Positions 27,368-35,550 of a stretch of 64,000 nt of DNA are shown here, piece after piece. Origin of the DNA: Cernens ardua (GTDB lineage: Bacteria > Pseudomonadota > Gammaproteobacteria > Pseudomonadales > Halomonadaceae); contig NZ_JBPCZH010000001.1 of assembly GCF_051251085.1 (NCBI RefSeq), positions 682,001 to 746,000 of the forward strand. Direction: 5' to 3'. A model generated the notes under the pieces. It was not told where the DNA came from, made no database searches, and saw only the letters and a program-made list of their open reading frames with translations. Every line of letters begins with the position of its first letter. The stretch's first letter is position 1. A program made the translations under genes and the position numbers.

Positions 27368-28297
27368 TCACTCACTCCCATCCTGCTGAGGGTGCACCAA
27401 CTTGTTGGCGACATCGATACTCTGCTGGCTGACTTCATCACCCGCATCATCGGAGGTCACGTCTTGCGCATATAACAACAGGAAATCACGACTACGGTTA
27501 ACCTGCGCTGAAGGTTGCGCAATCACGCGGGCAAAAGGTCCATTGGTATTGGTCTGGACACTGGTCACAGTCGCGACAGGATAACCTGCGGGATATTCGC
27601 CACCAAGGCCAGACGTCACCATGACATCCCCTACCCTGATATCGGAATTGTTGGGTACATCCATGATCTCGATATCATTGGACGAACCGGTACCCTGCGC
27701 AATGAAGCGTAAACCATTGCGAATGATCTGCACCGGTACGGCATAGCTTGGGTCTGTCACCATCAATACCTGACTGGTGAAGCGCTCTACCGAGACTACC
27801 TGCCCGATAACACCGAAGGCATCCAACACCGGCTGCCCCACATAGACATGCTGCTGTGCACCACGGTCAATAATCAATTGCTGCAGGAAAGGATCGTTAT
27901 CTACCATCATCAGCTGTGCTGTGGCAAACGGAATACGCCCACGCGGTGCGGCATGCAAGAGCTGACGGAGGTTATTGTTTTCTGCTTCGATGGCTTCCAT
28001 TTGCATGGTGCGATGCAGCATCTGATTCAGCTGAGTACGCAGCACCTGATTTTCATGTATCAACGTGCGTTGACTGGACAAATTGACCGATGCCCAGCCC
28101 AGCCCTTCAGCAGGTAGGCTGACTAGCCATTGAACCGGTGCAACGACCGTTGAAGCTTCGGCCCGGATATTATCCATCCACGAATAACGATGATCCGCGT
28201 ACAGCAGAACCACCGCCAGCACAGTGCAAAACACCATGCGCAGATTAGGATTGGGGCCTCGAATGAACAGGGACTTGATAGAGCTTCCTCCACACAC
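27368..28297 (-). CDS. mreC: MreC, rod-shape determining periplasmic protein
   Basis: The protein has one membrane helix (about residues 20-36), a coiled coil (about 78-115, heptad-like NQVLRTQLNQMLHRT) and a beta-barrel domain with IRVGDVMVTSGLGGEYPAGYPVA. It links MreB to cell-wall synthases. The listed start is a GTG with no ribosome site. The E. coli N-terminus MKPIFSRGP aligns gap-free with IKSLFIRGP here, whose first codon is ATC at 28277-28279. A strong GGAGGA lies 6 bases before that ATC, so the real start may be AUC, giving 303 residues. Confidence 0.93.
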   Translation of the reverse strand: MCGGSSIKSLFIRGPNPNLRMVFCTVLAVVLLYADHRYSWMDNIRAEASTVVAPVQWLVSLPAEGLGWASVNLSSQRTLIHENQVLRTQLNQMLHRTMQMEAIEAENNNLRQLLHAAPRGRIPFATAQLMMVDNDPFLQQLIIDRGAQQHVYVGQPVLDAFGVIGQVVSVERFTSQVLMVTDPSYAVPVQIIRNGLRFIAQGTGSSNDIEIMDVPNNSDIRVGDVMVTSGLGGEYPAGYPVATVTSVQTNTNGPFARVIAQPSAQVNRSRDFLLLYAQDVTSDDAGDEVSQQSIDVANKLVHPQQDGSE

Positions 28298-28360
28298 CGA
28301 CCAGCAATCCCCTGCCCGATACGCATGTGTATCAGGCAGCGAGATTACAGAATTACGCCA

Positions 28361-29398
28361 TTAATCGATCGAGAAGAGCTCAAAGGCACGCTGATCTATC
28401 ATTTCCAGCGCTTTACCGCCACCACGCGCTACACAGGTCAAGGGATCGTCAGCGACGATAACCGGCAGGCCAGACTCTTCAGCAAGCAGTTTATCGATGT
28501 CGCGCAACAAGGCTCCACCACCCGTTACCACAAGACCGCGCTCGGCGATATCAGAAGCCAGCTCGGGGGGAGACTGCTCCAGCGCGCTTTTGACTGCACT
28601 CACAATAGCAGAGAGCGGTTCTTGCAGCGCATCAAGGATTTCATTGGAATTCAGTGTAAAACTGCGCGGCACACCTTCGGCCAGATTACGACCACGTACG
28701 TCGATTTCACGCAACTCACCGCCGGGATAGGCACACCCGATCTCTTCCTTGATACGCTCGGCAGTTGCCTCACCAATCAAAGTACCATAATGACGGCGTA
28801 CATAACTGGTAATCGCTTCATCAAAACGGTCACCGCCAACACGCACGGATTCGGAATAGACCACACCGGAAAGCGAGATAATAGCGATTTCAGTAGTACC
28901 ACCACCGATATCGACCACCATGGAACCCTGCGCTTCCTCAACCGGAAGACCGGCACCGATGGCCGCCGCCATGGGCTCTTCGATCAGGAAAACCTCACGA
29001 GCGCCAGCGCCTTCAGCAGACTCCTTGATTGCGCGACGTTCGACCTGGGTAGACATGCAAGGCACACACACCAGTACACGCGGACTGGGGCGCATGAACG
29101 TACTTTGATGAACCTTGCGAATAAAGTACTGCAACATCTGCTCTGTCACAGTGAAATCGGCAATCACGCCATCCTTCATCGGGCGGGTAGCGGTAATATT
29201 CCCCGGCGTACGCCCCAACATGCGTTTGGCATCAAGACCCACCGCAGCCACACTGCGCATGTTACCGGACTGACGGATTGCGACGACCGAAGGCTCGTCA
29301 AGGACGATGCCACGGCCACGAACATAAATAAGCGTATTGGCTGTACCAAGGTCAATGGAAAGATCACTTGAAAACAGACCACGTAGACGTTTGAACAT
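28361..29398 (-). CDS. mreB: MreB, actin-like cell shape protein
   Basis: The 345-residue actin homologue polymerises under the inner membrane and guides lateral wall synthesis. DLGTANTLIYV (phosphate 1) is near residues 13-23 and VVDIGGGTTEIA (phosphate 2) near 161-172. The N-terminus MFKRLRGLFSSDLSIDLGT includes the amphipathic membrane-binding helix typical of Gram-negative MreB. I start at 29398, where the family start lies; the frame extends 33 codons further without support. It leads mreBCD, which is divergent from gatCAB. Confidence 0.97.
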   Translation of the reverse strand: MFKRLRGLFSSDLSIDLGTANTLIYVRGRGIVLDEPSVVAIRQSGNMRSVAAVGLDAKRMLGRTPGNITATRPMKDGVIADFTVTEQMLQYFIRKVHQSTFMRPSPRVLVCVPCMSTQVERRAIKESAEGAGAREVFLIEEPMAAAIGAGLPVEEAQGSMVVDIGGGTTEIAIISLSGVVYSESVRVGGDRFDEAITSYVRRHYGTLIGEATAERIKEEIGCAYPGGELREIDVRGRNLAEGVPRSFTLNSNEILDALQEPLSAIVSAVKSALEQSPPELASDIAERGLVVTGGGALLRDIDKLLAEESGLPVIVADDPLTCVARGGGKALEMIDQRAFELFSID

Positions 29399-29870
29399 TG
29401 TGTAGAGGTACCTAGGGCAGACACGGAGTACGGTGCGGATACAAACGTTATCATTGCGTTCCCTTTGCGGCAAGCCAACAGCTGCCGGAGAAGGCAAGAT
29501 ATGCTAATCTAGCACTCGAATGTAAAGCCAATAACCACGAATGAATATGAGCCATTAAAATAGCACATTTAGCGCTTCAACGTGGCACTCGTTTCAACGA
29601 AACCGAATACTCCCCCTGCCAATGGCGAGGGAAGCCTTTTCATCCGGTAACGTCTTTGATTCGATAACGCCGCCAATTCGATAGAATGCAGTCCATACTA
29701 TCGTGCAATTTGTGCAGGCGCACGGATATAATGTCTATAGGATAACGTGAGCAGGCCCCTGACTCCAAGCGGTCTTCTACCTGCTCATTACATTCGAAGA
29801 GAAATCGTTCTTATTCGAACAGCAAAAACCGTAAAACAGTTACGTACTATCTCGATAACAGGAAACCAGC
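29399..29870. promoter_or_regulatory. Divergent promoter region between mreB and gatC
   Basis: This 472 bp stretch between divergent operons contains no credible gene. A TATAAT hexamer lies at 29727-29732 in plus orientation towards gatC, but no good -35 box is at the right distance. mreB promoters must lie on the other strand. Confidence 0.45.
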
Positions 29871-30158
29871 ATGGCGATCGAACACGCTGATGTACAACGC
29901 GCAGCACATCTGGCCCGTATAGGTCTTGATGACGCTGATGCAGAGCAATACGTCGATGACCTTTCGCGGATTCTCAATATGGTAGACCGCTTGCAAGAGG
30001 TGGATACAAGCCAGACAGCGCCATTGTCGCACCCGCTGGATGCCACGCAACCCCTGCGCCCTGACGAAGTGACCGAATCGGACGAGCGTGAACGTTATCA
30101 ACGGGTAGCACCGCAAGTGAGTGAAGGACTGTATCTCGTACCGCGCGTCGTTGAGTAG
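29871..30158 (+). CDS. gatC: Asp/Glu-tRNA amidotransferase subunit C
   Basis: The 95-residue small subunit of GatCAB stabilises the GatA-GatB pair in the enzyme that converts Asp-tRNA(Asn) and/or Glu-tRNA(Gln) to the amidated forms. VQRAAHLARIGLDDADAEQYVDDL and the C-terminal RVAPQVSEGLYLVPRVVE match the family. AGGA precedes the ATG. It is first in gatCAB, but separated from gatA by 328 bp, more than usual. Confidence 0.95.
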   Translation: MAIEHADVQRAAHLARIGLDDADAEQYVDDLSRILNMVDRLQEVDTSQTAPLSHPLDATQPLRPDEVTESDERERYQRVAPQVSEGLYLVPRVVE

Positions 30159-30486
30159 AAATCTGTTCATGTGAGCCGCCCGGCCGCCTATATGAATCAT
30201 GGCTGTTGCGGCATGAGCCCCTGAAAACACCGGGTGGCTGCAATGGTTTTGATGGTGTACCCGGCAAAGAGTCCAAGATGCCAGCATCGTAAAAAACCTT
30301 TTTATTGCACGTTTCATTTTATCGCCACCGCCTTTTTCATGCTGGCCTCATTCGCCTTTGAGTGATTTCGCCTCCCAGTGAAGTCCTCGCGTGCAACAGG
30401 TAGGCAGATAACGCACGACAATAGGCTCACGGACACTTAATACAACCAGCGACTTGATCTATTTCACAGAATCCAGAGCAACCAGC
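30159..30486. other. Spacer between gatC and gatA
   Basis: About 330 bp contain no credible gene. A minus-strand frame starting near 30317 (MKRAIKRFF...) looks vaguely like a small secreted protein but breaks down after about 14 codons. No terminator is clear, so gatC and gatA may still be cotranscribed. Confidence 0.35.
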
Positions 30487-31935
30487 ATGTTAGATCTAAC
30501 CCTAGCCGATATGGCCCGTGGCCTGAATGCAGGTGAATTCACCAGTACTGAGCTGATACGCGGCCTGCTGGCACGTATCGATCAATACGGTGCCGATACC
30601 AACTCATTCATCACGGTAACGGCAGACCGTGCACTGGCACAGGCAGAAGCTGCTGACACATTGCGTGCACAGGGAAATGCCTCCTTCCTCACCGGCGCCC
30701 CCATTGCGCTCAAGGACAACTATTGCACTCAGGATGTGTTGACCACCGCGGCATCACGCATTCTTTCCAATTTTGTGTCTCCCTATAGCGCGACCATTGT
30801 CAGCAAACTGGAAGACGCTGGCACCATTAGCCTTGGCAAGACCAACATGGACGAATTCGCCATGGGGTCCTCCAATGAAAACAGCTTCTATGGCGCAGTA
30901 AAAAACCCATGGGACAACACACTGGTACCCGGTGGTTCATCCGGGGGTTCGGCGGCTGCCGTGGCGGCCGGACTGGTGCCCGCGGCCATGGGCAGTGACA
31001 CCGGCGGCTCGATCAGGCAGCCAGCAGCCTTCTGTGGCATCACCGGGTTGAAACCGACCTACGGGCGGGTCTCCCGCTACGGCATCATCGCCTATGCATC
31101 CAGTCTTGATCAGGCAGGGCCGATTGCTCGTTCGGCAGAAGATTGCGCGTTGTTACTAAATGCCATTGCCGGACATGATTCACGGGATTCGACCAGTGTG
31201 TCACGCGTGGTACCCGACTATACCGCTGAACTTGATACGCCTCTCAAGGGGCTGAAAATCGGTTTGCCAGTCGAATATTTCGGCGAAGGTCTGGACCCTC
31301 AGGTTGAAAAAGCCATCCGTGAAGCTGTCAGGGTCTACGAATCCCTGGGCGCAACAGTCATTGATGTCAGCCTGCCACATACCCATCTGGCCATCCCGAC
31401 CTATTATGTGATTGCGTCGGCAGAAGCCTCATCAAATCTGTCCCGTTACGATGGCGTTCGCTTCGGCTATCGCTGTAAGAATCCGGCAGATCTTGAAGAT
31501 CTCTACAAGCGCACCCGCGCCGAAGGTTTTGGGGAAGAGGTCAAGCGTCGTATTCTGATTGGTACCCATACCCTCTCCGAGGGATTCTTCGATGCGTACT
31601 ATCGTAAAGCACAAAAGGTTCGCCGACTGATTCGTCAGGACTTCCTTGATGCCTTCGAGAAAGTGGATGTCCTGATGGGGCCTGCAACGCCCACAACGGC
31701 ATTCGAATTGGGGGCGAAGATGGACCCGGTGTCCATGTATCTGCAGGATATCTACACTATCGCGATCAACCTCGCCGGTATTCCGGGGATCAGTGTTCCT
31801 GCCGGATTTGTGGAACATCGCCCGGTAGGCCTGCAAATTCTGGCACCCCATTTTGCAGAATCACATCTGCTGAATGTGGCCCATATTTTCCAGCAACATA
31901 CGGATTGGCATACCCGCCGTCCGCAACAGAACTGA
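30487..31935 (+). CDS. gatA: Asp/Glu-tRNA amidotransferase subunit A
   Basis: The 482-residue amidase-signature enzyme releases ammonia from glutamine for transfer to the misacylated tRNA. The Ser-cisSer-Lys triad region is visible: the Lys in PIALKDNYCT (about residue 77), then GGSSGGSAAAVA and GSDTGGSIRQPA. I prefer the ATG at 30487 (MLDLTLADMARG), matching the family N-terminus, over the in-frame ATG at 30454. gatB follows 21 bases later. Confidence 0.96.
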   Translation: MLDLTLADMARGLNAGEFTSTELIRGLLARIDQYGADTNSFITVTADRALAQAEAADTLRAQGNASFLTGAPIALKDNYCTQDVLTTAASRILSNFVSPYSATIVSKLEDAGTISLGKTNMDEFAMGSSNENSFYGAVKNPWDNTLVPGGSSGGSAAAVAAGLVPAAMGSDTGGSIRQPAAFCGITGLKPTYGRVSRYGIIAYASSLDQAGPIARSAEDCALLLNAIAGHDSRDSTSVSRVVPDYTAELDTPLKGLKIGLPVEYFGEGLDPQVEKAIREAVRVYESLGATVIDVSLPHTHLAIPTYYVIASAEASSNLSRYDGVRFGYRCKNPADLEDLYKRTRAEGFGEEVKRRILIGTHTLSEGFFDAYYRKAQKVRRLIRQDFLDAFEKVDVLMGPATPTTAFELGAKMDPVSMYLQDIYTIAINLAGIPGISVPAGFVEHRPVGLQILAPHFAESHLLNVAHIFQQHTDWHTRRPQQN

Positions 31936-31956
31936 GTCGGCGAAGGATAAATCACT

Positions 31957-33411
31957 ATGCAATGGGAAACCGTGATCGGACTCGAAGTCCACGTTCAGCT
32001 CGCGACCCGCTCGAAAGTTTTTTCCGGCTCGTCTACTGCATTTGGAGCAGAACCCAATACGCAGGCCAATGCCGTTGACCTCGGAATGCCGGGGGTACTG
32101 CCTGTGTTGAATGAAAATGCCGTCGCCATGGCATTGCGCTTCGGTCTGGCCATTGACGCAGAACTGCCTGAAATTTCAGTGTTCGAGCGCAAAAACTACT
32201 TTTACCCTGACCTGCCCAAGGGCTATCAAACGACCCAGATGGAACAGCCCATCGTAGGCGCAGGCCAAATCGAGATCAGCCTTGAAAATGGTGAACGGAA
32301 ATCTATCCGTGTCCACCATGCGCACTTGGAAGAGGATGCCGGCAAGTCTCTACATGAAGATTTTATCGGTATGAGCGGTATTGACCTTAACCGTGCAGGG
32401 ACGCCATTGTTGGAGATCGTCTCCGAACCGGATATGCGCTCTGCCAAGGAGGCCTCTGCCTATCTGCGTGCCATTCATACGCTGGTGACCTATCTGGGCA
32501 TATCCGATGGTAATATGGCGGAAGGCTCCATGCGCTGCGATGTGAACGTGTCGGTACGTCCTGCCGGGCAGTCGGAATTCGGTACGCGTGCGGAAATCAA
32601 GAACGTCAACTCGTTCCGTTTCGTTGAACGCGCTATCGCCTACGAAGTGGAACGCCAGATTGATCTTCTGGAAGAAGGTGGCAAGGTGGTACAGGAAACG
32701 CGCCTGTATGATCCGGACGCTGATGAAACCCGCAGCATGCGTACCAAAGAGGAAGCCAACGATTACCGCTACTTCCCCTGCCCTGACCTACTGCCACTGG
32801 TAGTGGACTCAGCCTATGTGGACCATCAGCGCACCCTTCTACCCGAACTGCCTACGGCCAAACGCGAGCGTTACCTCAATGAGCTGGGCCTGTCCGATTA
32901 CGATGCTGACATCCTTTCCTCATCACGCGACACGGCAGAGTACTATGAACATGTACTGACTGTATGTAACGATGCAAAACTGGCCGCCAACTGGGTTCAG
33001 GGAGATCTTTCTGCCCACCTGAATCGTGAAGGGCTCTCGATCACCGAAAGTCCGGTCAGTGCCGAACAACTGGGGCAACTGGTCTCACGTATCAAGGATG
33101 AAACCATCAATGGTAAGGCAGCCAAGCAGGTCTTCCAGGAGCTATGGGAACGTCGCTTCGAAAGCGCCGATGATGTGATCGAGGCCAAAGGGCTCAAGCA
33201 GGTCACCGATACCGGTGCATTGGAAGCCGCCATCGATGAAGTCATTAACAACAGTCCTGTTCAGGTCACTCAGTATCGTGAGGCCGAAGAGGACAAACGC
33301 GGTAAGATGATTGGCTATTTTGTGGGGCAGGTAATGAAGGCTACCCGCGGTACGGCCAATCCGCAGCAGGTCAACAAATTACTGAAACAAAAACTGGATG
33401 CCCTTTCATAA
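31957..33411 (+). CDS. gatB: Asp/Glu-tRNA amidotransferase subunit B
   Basis: The 484-residue subunit binds and activates the misacylated tRNA (kinase-like cradle, helical and YqeY domains). The N-terminal WETVIGLEVHVQL, the zinc/active-site region, NRAGTPLLEIVSEPD and the C-terminal GTANPQQVNKLLKQKL are all characteristic. It ends gatCAB and is followed by a strong terminator. The organism therefore uses tRNA-dependent amidation for Asn and/or Gln; a glnS gene is not in the window, so I cannot say which. Confidence 0.97.
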   Translation: MQWETVIGLEVHVQLATRSKVFSGSSTAFGAEPNTQANAVDLGMPGVLPVLNENAVAMALRFGLAIDAELPEISVFERKNYFYPDLPKGYQTTQMEQPIVGAGQIEISLENGERKSIRVHHAHLEEDAGKSLHEDFIGMSGIDLNRAGTPLLEIVSEPDMRSAKEASAYLRAIHTLVTYLGISDGNMAEGSMRCDVNVSVRPAGQSEFGTRAEIKNVNSFRFVERAIAYEVERQIDLLEEGGKVVQETRLYDPDADETRSMRTKEEANDYRYFPCPDLLPLVVDSAYVDHQRTLLPELPTAKRERYLNELGLSDYDADILSSSRDTAEYYEHVLTVCNDAKLAANWVQGDLSAHLNREGLSITESPVSAEQLGQLVSRIKDETINGKAAKQVFQELWERRFESADDVIEAKGLKQVTDTGALEAAIDEVINNSPVQVTQYREAEEDKRGKMIGYFVGQVMKATRGTANPQQVNKLLKQKLDALS

Positions 33412-33451
33412 TTGAACATATCAATATATGTCTGCTGAAGCAGTACTCTAT

Positions 33452-33482
33452 CAGGGTGACTATAGGTCACCCTGTTTTTTTT
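33452..33482 (+). terminator. Rho-independent terminator after gatB
   Basis: The stem CAGGGTGAC/GTCACCCTG (9 bp) with a 5-base loop is followed by a run of 8 T. It lies 40 bases after the gatB stop. Confidence 0.93.
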
Positions 33483-34112
33483 CAAGCGGCCGCCCTTCCT
33501 TTTTGACGTACCTTTTCACTCGACCTCTTCTCTGCCGCAACTTTATATCCCAAGCGAAAAGTGATGTCTGGTTTTCTGATGTTAACTTTCTTATATAAAA
33601 AAAACAATCGTGCTTTAAAAACATCTTTACAGCGATAAAAAACCTATACCATTGGCTTTATTTATATTTATATCAAACTTAAGAGCTGTTTGTAGTCATA
33701 CCTGCCATTATCAAGTATTCTCTCCTTCTTTGGTTAACATGTGAATAAACAGCACTATTTCGCATCCGTAAACAACGTTGGAAACAGCGGATGAATGTGA
33801 ATATGAACATGAATATGAATAGAAGCAGAGGCAGAGGCAGAAGCTGCGCGGTCAGCCGAACATGCTGTATGAGTCCTATGTCGATATAACGCTTTTTGAT
33901 AGCTAACGCCCATCTGTTATTAGGATTTCAAGACAGTTTTCATTACGCTCAGGGGCTGGATCATTTCCGATAAAAACATCTGCTTATCGCGAAGGGATAC
34001 GCTGAAACAGACAACAAAAACTGTTGGTCAATGCCATCAGGGGTGCCCGCCAGGTACCGCTATGCATGCTTAAAACGATACTTGATCATAATAAAGTAGG
34101 TAGCAACATTTT
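33483..34112. promoter_or_regulatory. Long AT-rich leader upstream of the porin gene
   Basis: This 630 bp region has no credible gene. It contains A/T-rich stretches around 33590-33680 and the hexamer array at 33791-33844. Porin genes often have long regulated upstream regions; no specific operator could be assigned. Confidence 0.4.
33791..33844. repeat. Nine hexamer repeats in two blocks upstream of the porin
   Basis: Five units of ATGAAT type (33791-33820) are followed by four of AGAGGC/AGAAGC type (33821-33844). Since the unit is a multiple of 3, a frame reads Met-Asn pairs and then Arg-Ser/Arg-Gly pairs, ending at 33889 (33 codons if started at 33791). I regard it as a microsatellite, not a gene. 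Confidence 0.9.
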
Positions 34113-35396
34113 ATGCACATCCGCACTTTTACCCATCCACAACGTGCCTCTCGGCCAGGTTTTGAAAAGCCAGGTTTTGAAAAGCCAGATTTTGAAAAAC
34201 TATGTCCTACGCACAAGAACATCATTACTCGGTTTTTGGCAACGACATGGGGTACCCAACACTCCCCCACAAAACAGCGTGGGCGCGCTCGTCAATTCGT
34301 CATTGGAGGACTTGCACTAGCGTCATTGCAAAGCGCTTTTGCGCTGATTCCAAAAGCCGAGGCTTTTACTGTATTTGAAACGCCTACGGATGCTCTGTTG
34401 ATTTCAGGTCGTATTGCCTATGACTATCAATGGAATCGAAGTGGCACGTCGGAAAATCGTTTTGGTAACGGCGGTACACGCCTGAATGTCGCTTATCAAC
34501 ATAAGCTATCAAATGGCTGGATACTGACAGGACGTTGGGAAGAGGCGCTGGACCCTCTTTATACCACCCATAATGGAGATGCCCACTTCAATCGTCAGCG
34601 CTTCTTCGGTGTGACCTTCCCCGAATACGGTACATTAACCTTCGGACGACAGAACTCACTGCTGTATGACTTTGTAGATGTCTATACAGACCAGCCCTAT
34701 TTCTATGGGGACTACAGTGAGATGTCATGGAGCGGCAATGATTTGAATGGTTCGGTCATGCGTCCCTCCAGCACACTGAAATATGTCGTGACCAAAGGAA
34801 AATGGACGCTCGGCGCCATGTACGGATGGTCTCGTGGCACATTGCATGACCACAAGATTGAAGGAAACGACGGGGAACCTCAGTACATTCAGTACGGGTC
34901 GAAAAGGAAGGAGTTTGTTGAAGTCGGCGCCAAATTCAAGCCGGGGTATGACATCACACTCTCTGCGGTATATCACTATGCTCACATGAAGTCACTGGAG
35001 AACAATGCCAGCTATCCTTCACCCAATGCCAACGCATGGGATCTTGGCGCCAGTTGGTCACCGGGGAACTGGTATTTGGCAGCAGTCGGCGGAAGAAGCC
35101 GTAATGTGGTTGCCCATAATGCTGTCAATAATCATTATGGCACCTATGCCCAGTATACCTTCCCCGCTGTCTGGGGCGATGGCAATGACTTGTTGGTCTA
35201 TGGCCTGTATGACCTGAGAACTGACCAGCGGAGTGCCGCCAATAAGGACCGTCGTGTCCTCGGTACCGCAGCGCGACTATTCCACCGTCAATTCATCGTT
35301 GCCCTTGAGCATGTCTGGAACAAGGACAAAAACAGTGACGGTAATCATATCTACCATCATGACTCAACCGTGTTGCTGGCACGCTATAACTTCTAG
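34113..35396 (+). CDS. Gram-negative porin, outer-membrane beta-barrel
   Basis: The frame encodes 427 residues. After a hydrophobic stretch (VIGGLALASLQSAFAL, about 66-81, with a likely cleavage after KAEA) come about 340 residues of porin-type beta strands. RQRFFGVTFPEYGTLTFGRQ is a classic porin segment, and the C-terminus LLARYNF ends in Phe as required for Bam-assisted insertion. It probably forms a general diffusion channel. The N-terminus is odd: about 60 residues precede the signal-peptide core, including three copies of a GFEKP-type pentapeptide. A TTG at about residue 43 (ITRF-L) could be the true start, which would put the repeats in the leader. Confidence 0.87.
   Translation: MHIRTFTHPQRASRPGFEKPGFEKPDFEKLCPTHKNIITRFLATTWGTQHSPTKQRGRARQFVIGGLALASLQSAFALIPKAEAFTVFETPTDALLISGRIAYDYQWNRSGTSENRFGNGGTRLNVAYQHKLSNGWILTGRWEEALDPLYTTHNGDAHFNRQRFFGVTFPEYGTLTFGRQNSLLYDFVDVYTDQPYFYGDYSEMSWSGNDLNGSVMRPSSTLKYVVTKGKWTLGAMYGWSRGTLHDHKIEGNDGEPQYIQYGSKRKEFVEVGAKFKPGYDITLSAVYHYAHMKSLENNASYPSPNANAWDLGASWSPGNWYLAAVGGRSRNVVAHNAVNNHYGTYAQYTFPAVWGDGNDLLVYGLYDLRTDQRSAANKDRRVLGTAARLFHRQFIVALEHVWNKDKNSDGNHIYHHDSTVLLARYNF
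34155..34199 (+). repeat. Three 15 bp tandem repeats at the start of the porin frame
   Basis: The units CCAGGTTTTGAAAAG at 34155 and 34170 are identical, and the third, at 34185, differs at two positions. In the porin frame they read as the pentapeptide PGFEK repeated three times. The repeat is either in the 5' leader or in an unusually long signal peptide n-region. Confidence 0.9.
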
Positions 35397-35453
35397 TCAA
35401 CACTTTGTAGGCAACGCGCTTTAGCATGATGCATTCGTGCCATTAAACGCGAA

Positions 35454-35483
35454 AACCGGGCCCCCATTCAAAGAGGCCCGGTT
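35454..35483 (-). terminator. Terminator between the porin gene and pgm
   Basis: The stem AACCGGGCC/GGCCCGGTT (9 bp, 12-base loop) ends on the minus strand in TTTTC. It fits termination of the minus-strand pgm gene and may also act on the convergent porin transcript. Confidence 0.7.
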
Positions 35484-35550
35484 CTCACAAAAAACATATA
35501 CCCGATTGCATTATCCATTCGAAGGTAACATTCGGGTAATCCCGCACCGA

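Noticed and set aside
28190..29371. A 393-codon plus-strand frame antisense to mreC/mreB.
   Set aside because: Its composition (Thr, His, Arg rich) is that of a shadow of the highly conserved mreB gene on the other strand; no ribosome site.
30159..30317. A minus-strand frame starting MKRAIKRFF that could be a frameshifted entericidin-like small lipoprotein (another frame contains LGLFAGYTIKTIAA).
   Set aside because: There is no lipobox cysteine in either frame, no ribosome site, and the join needs an assumed frameshift with no homopolymer. Not enough support.
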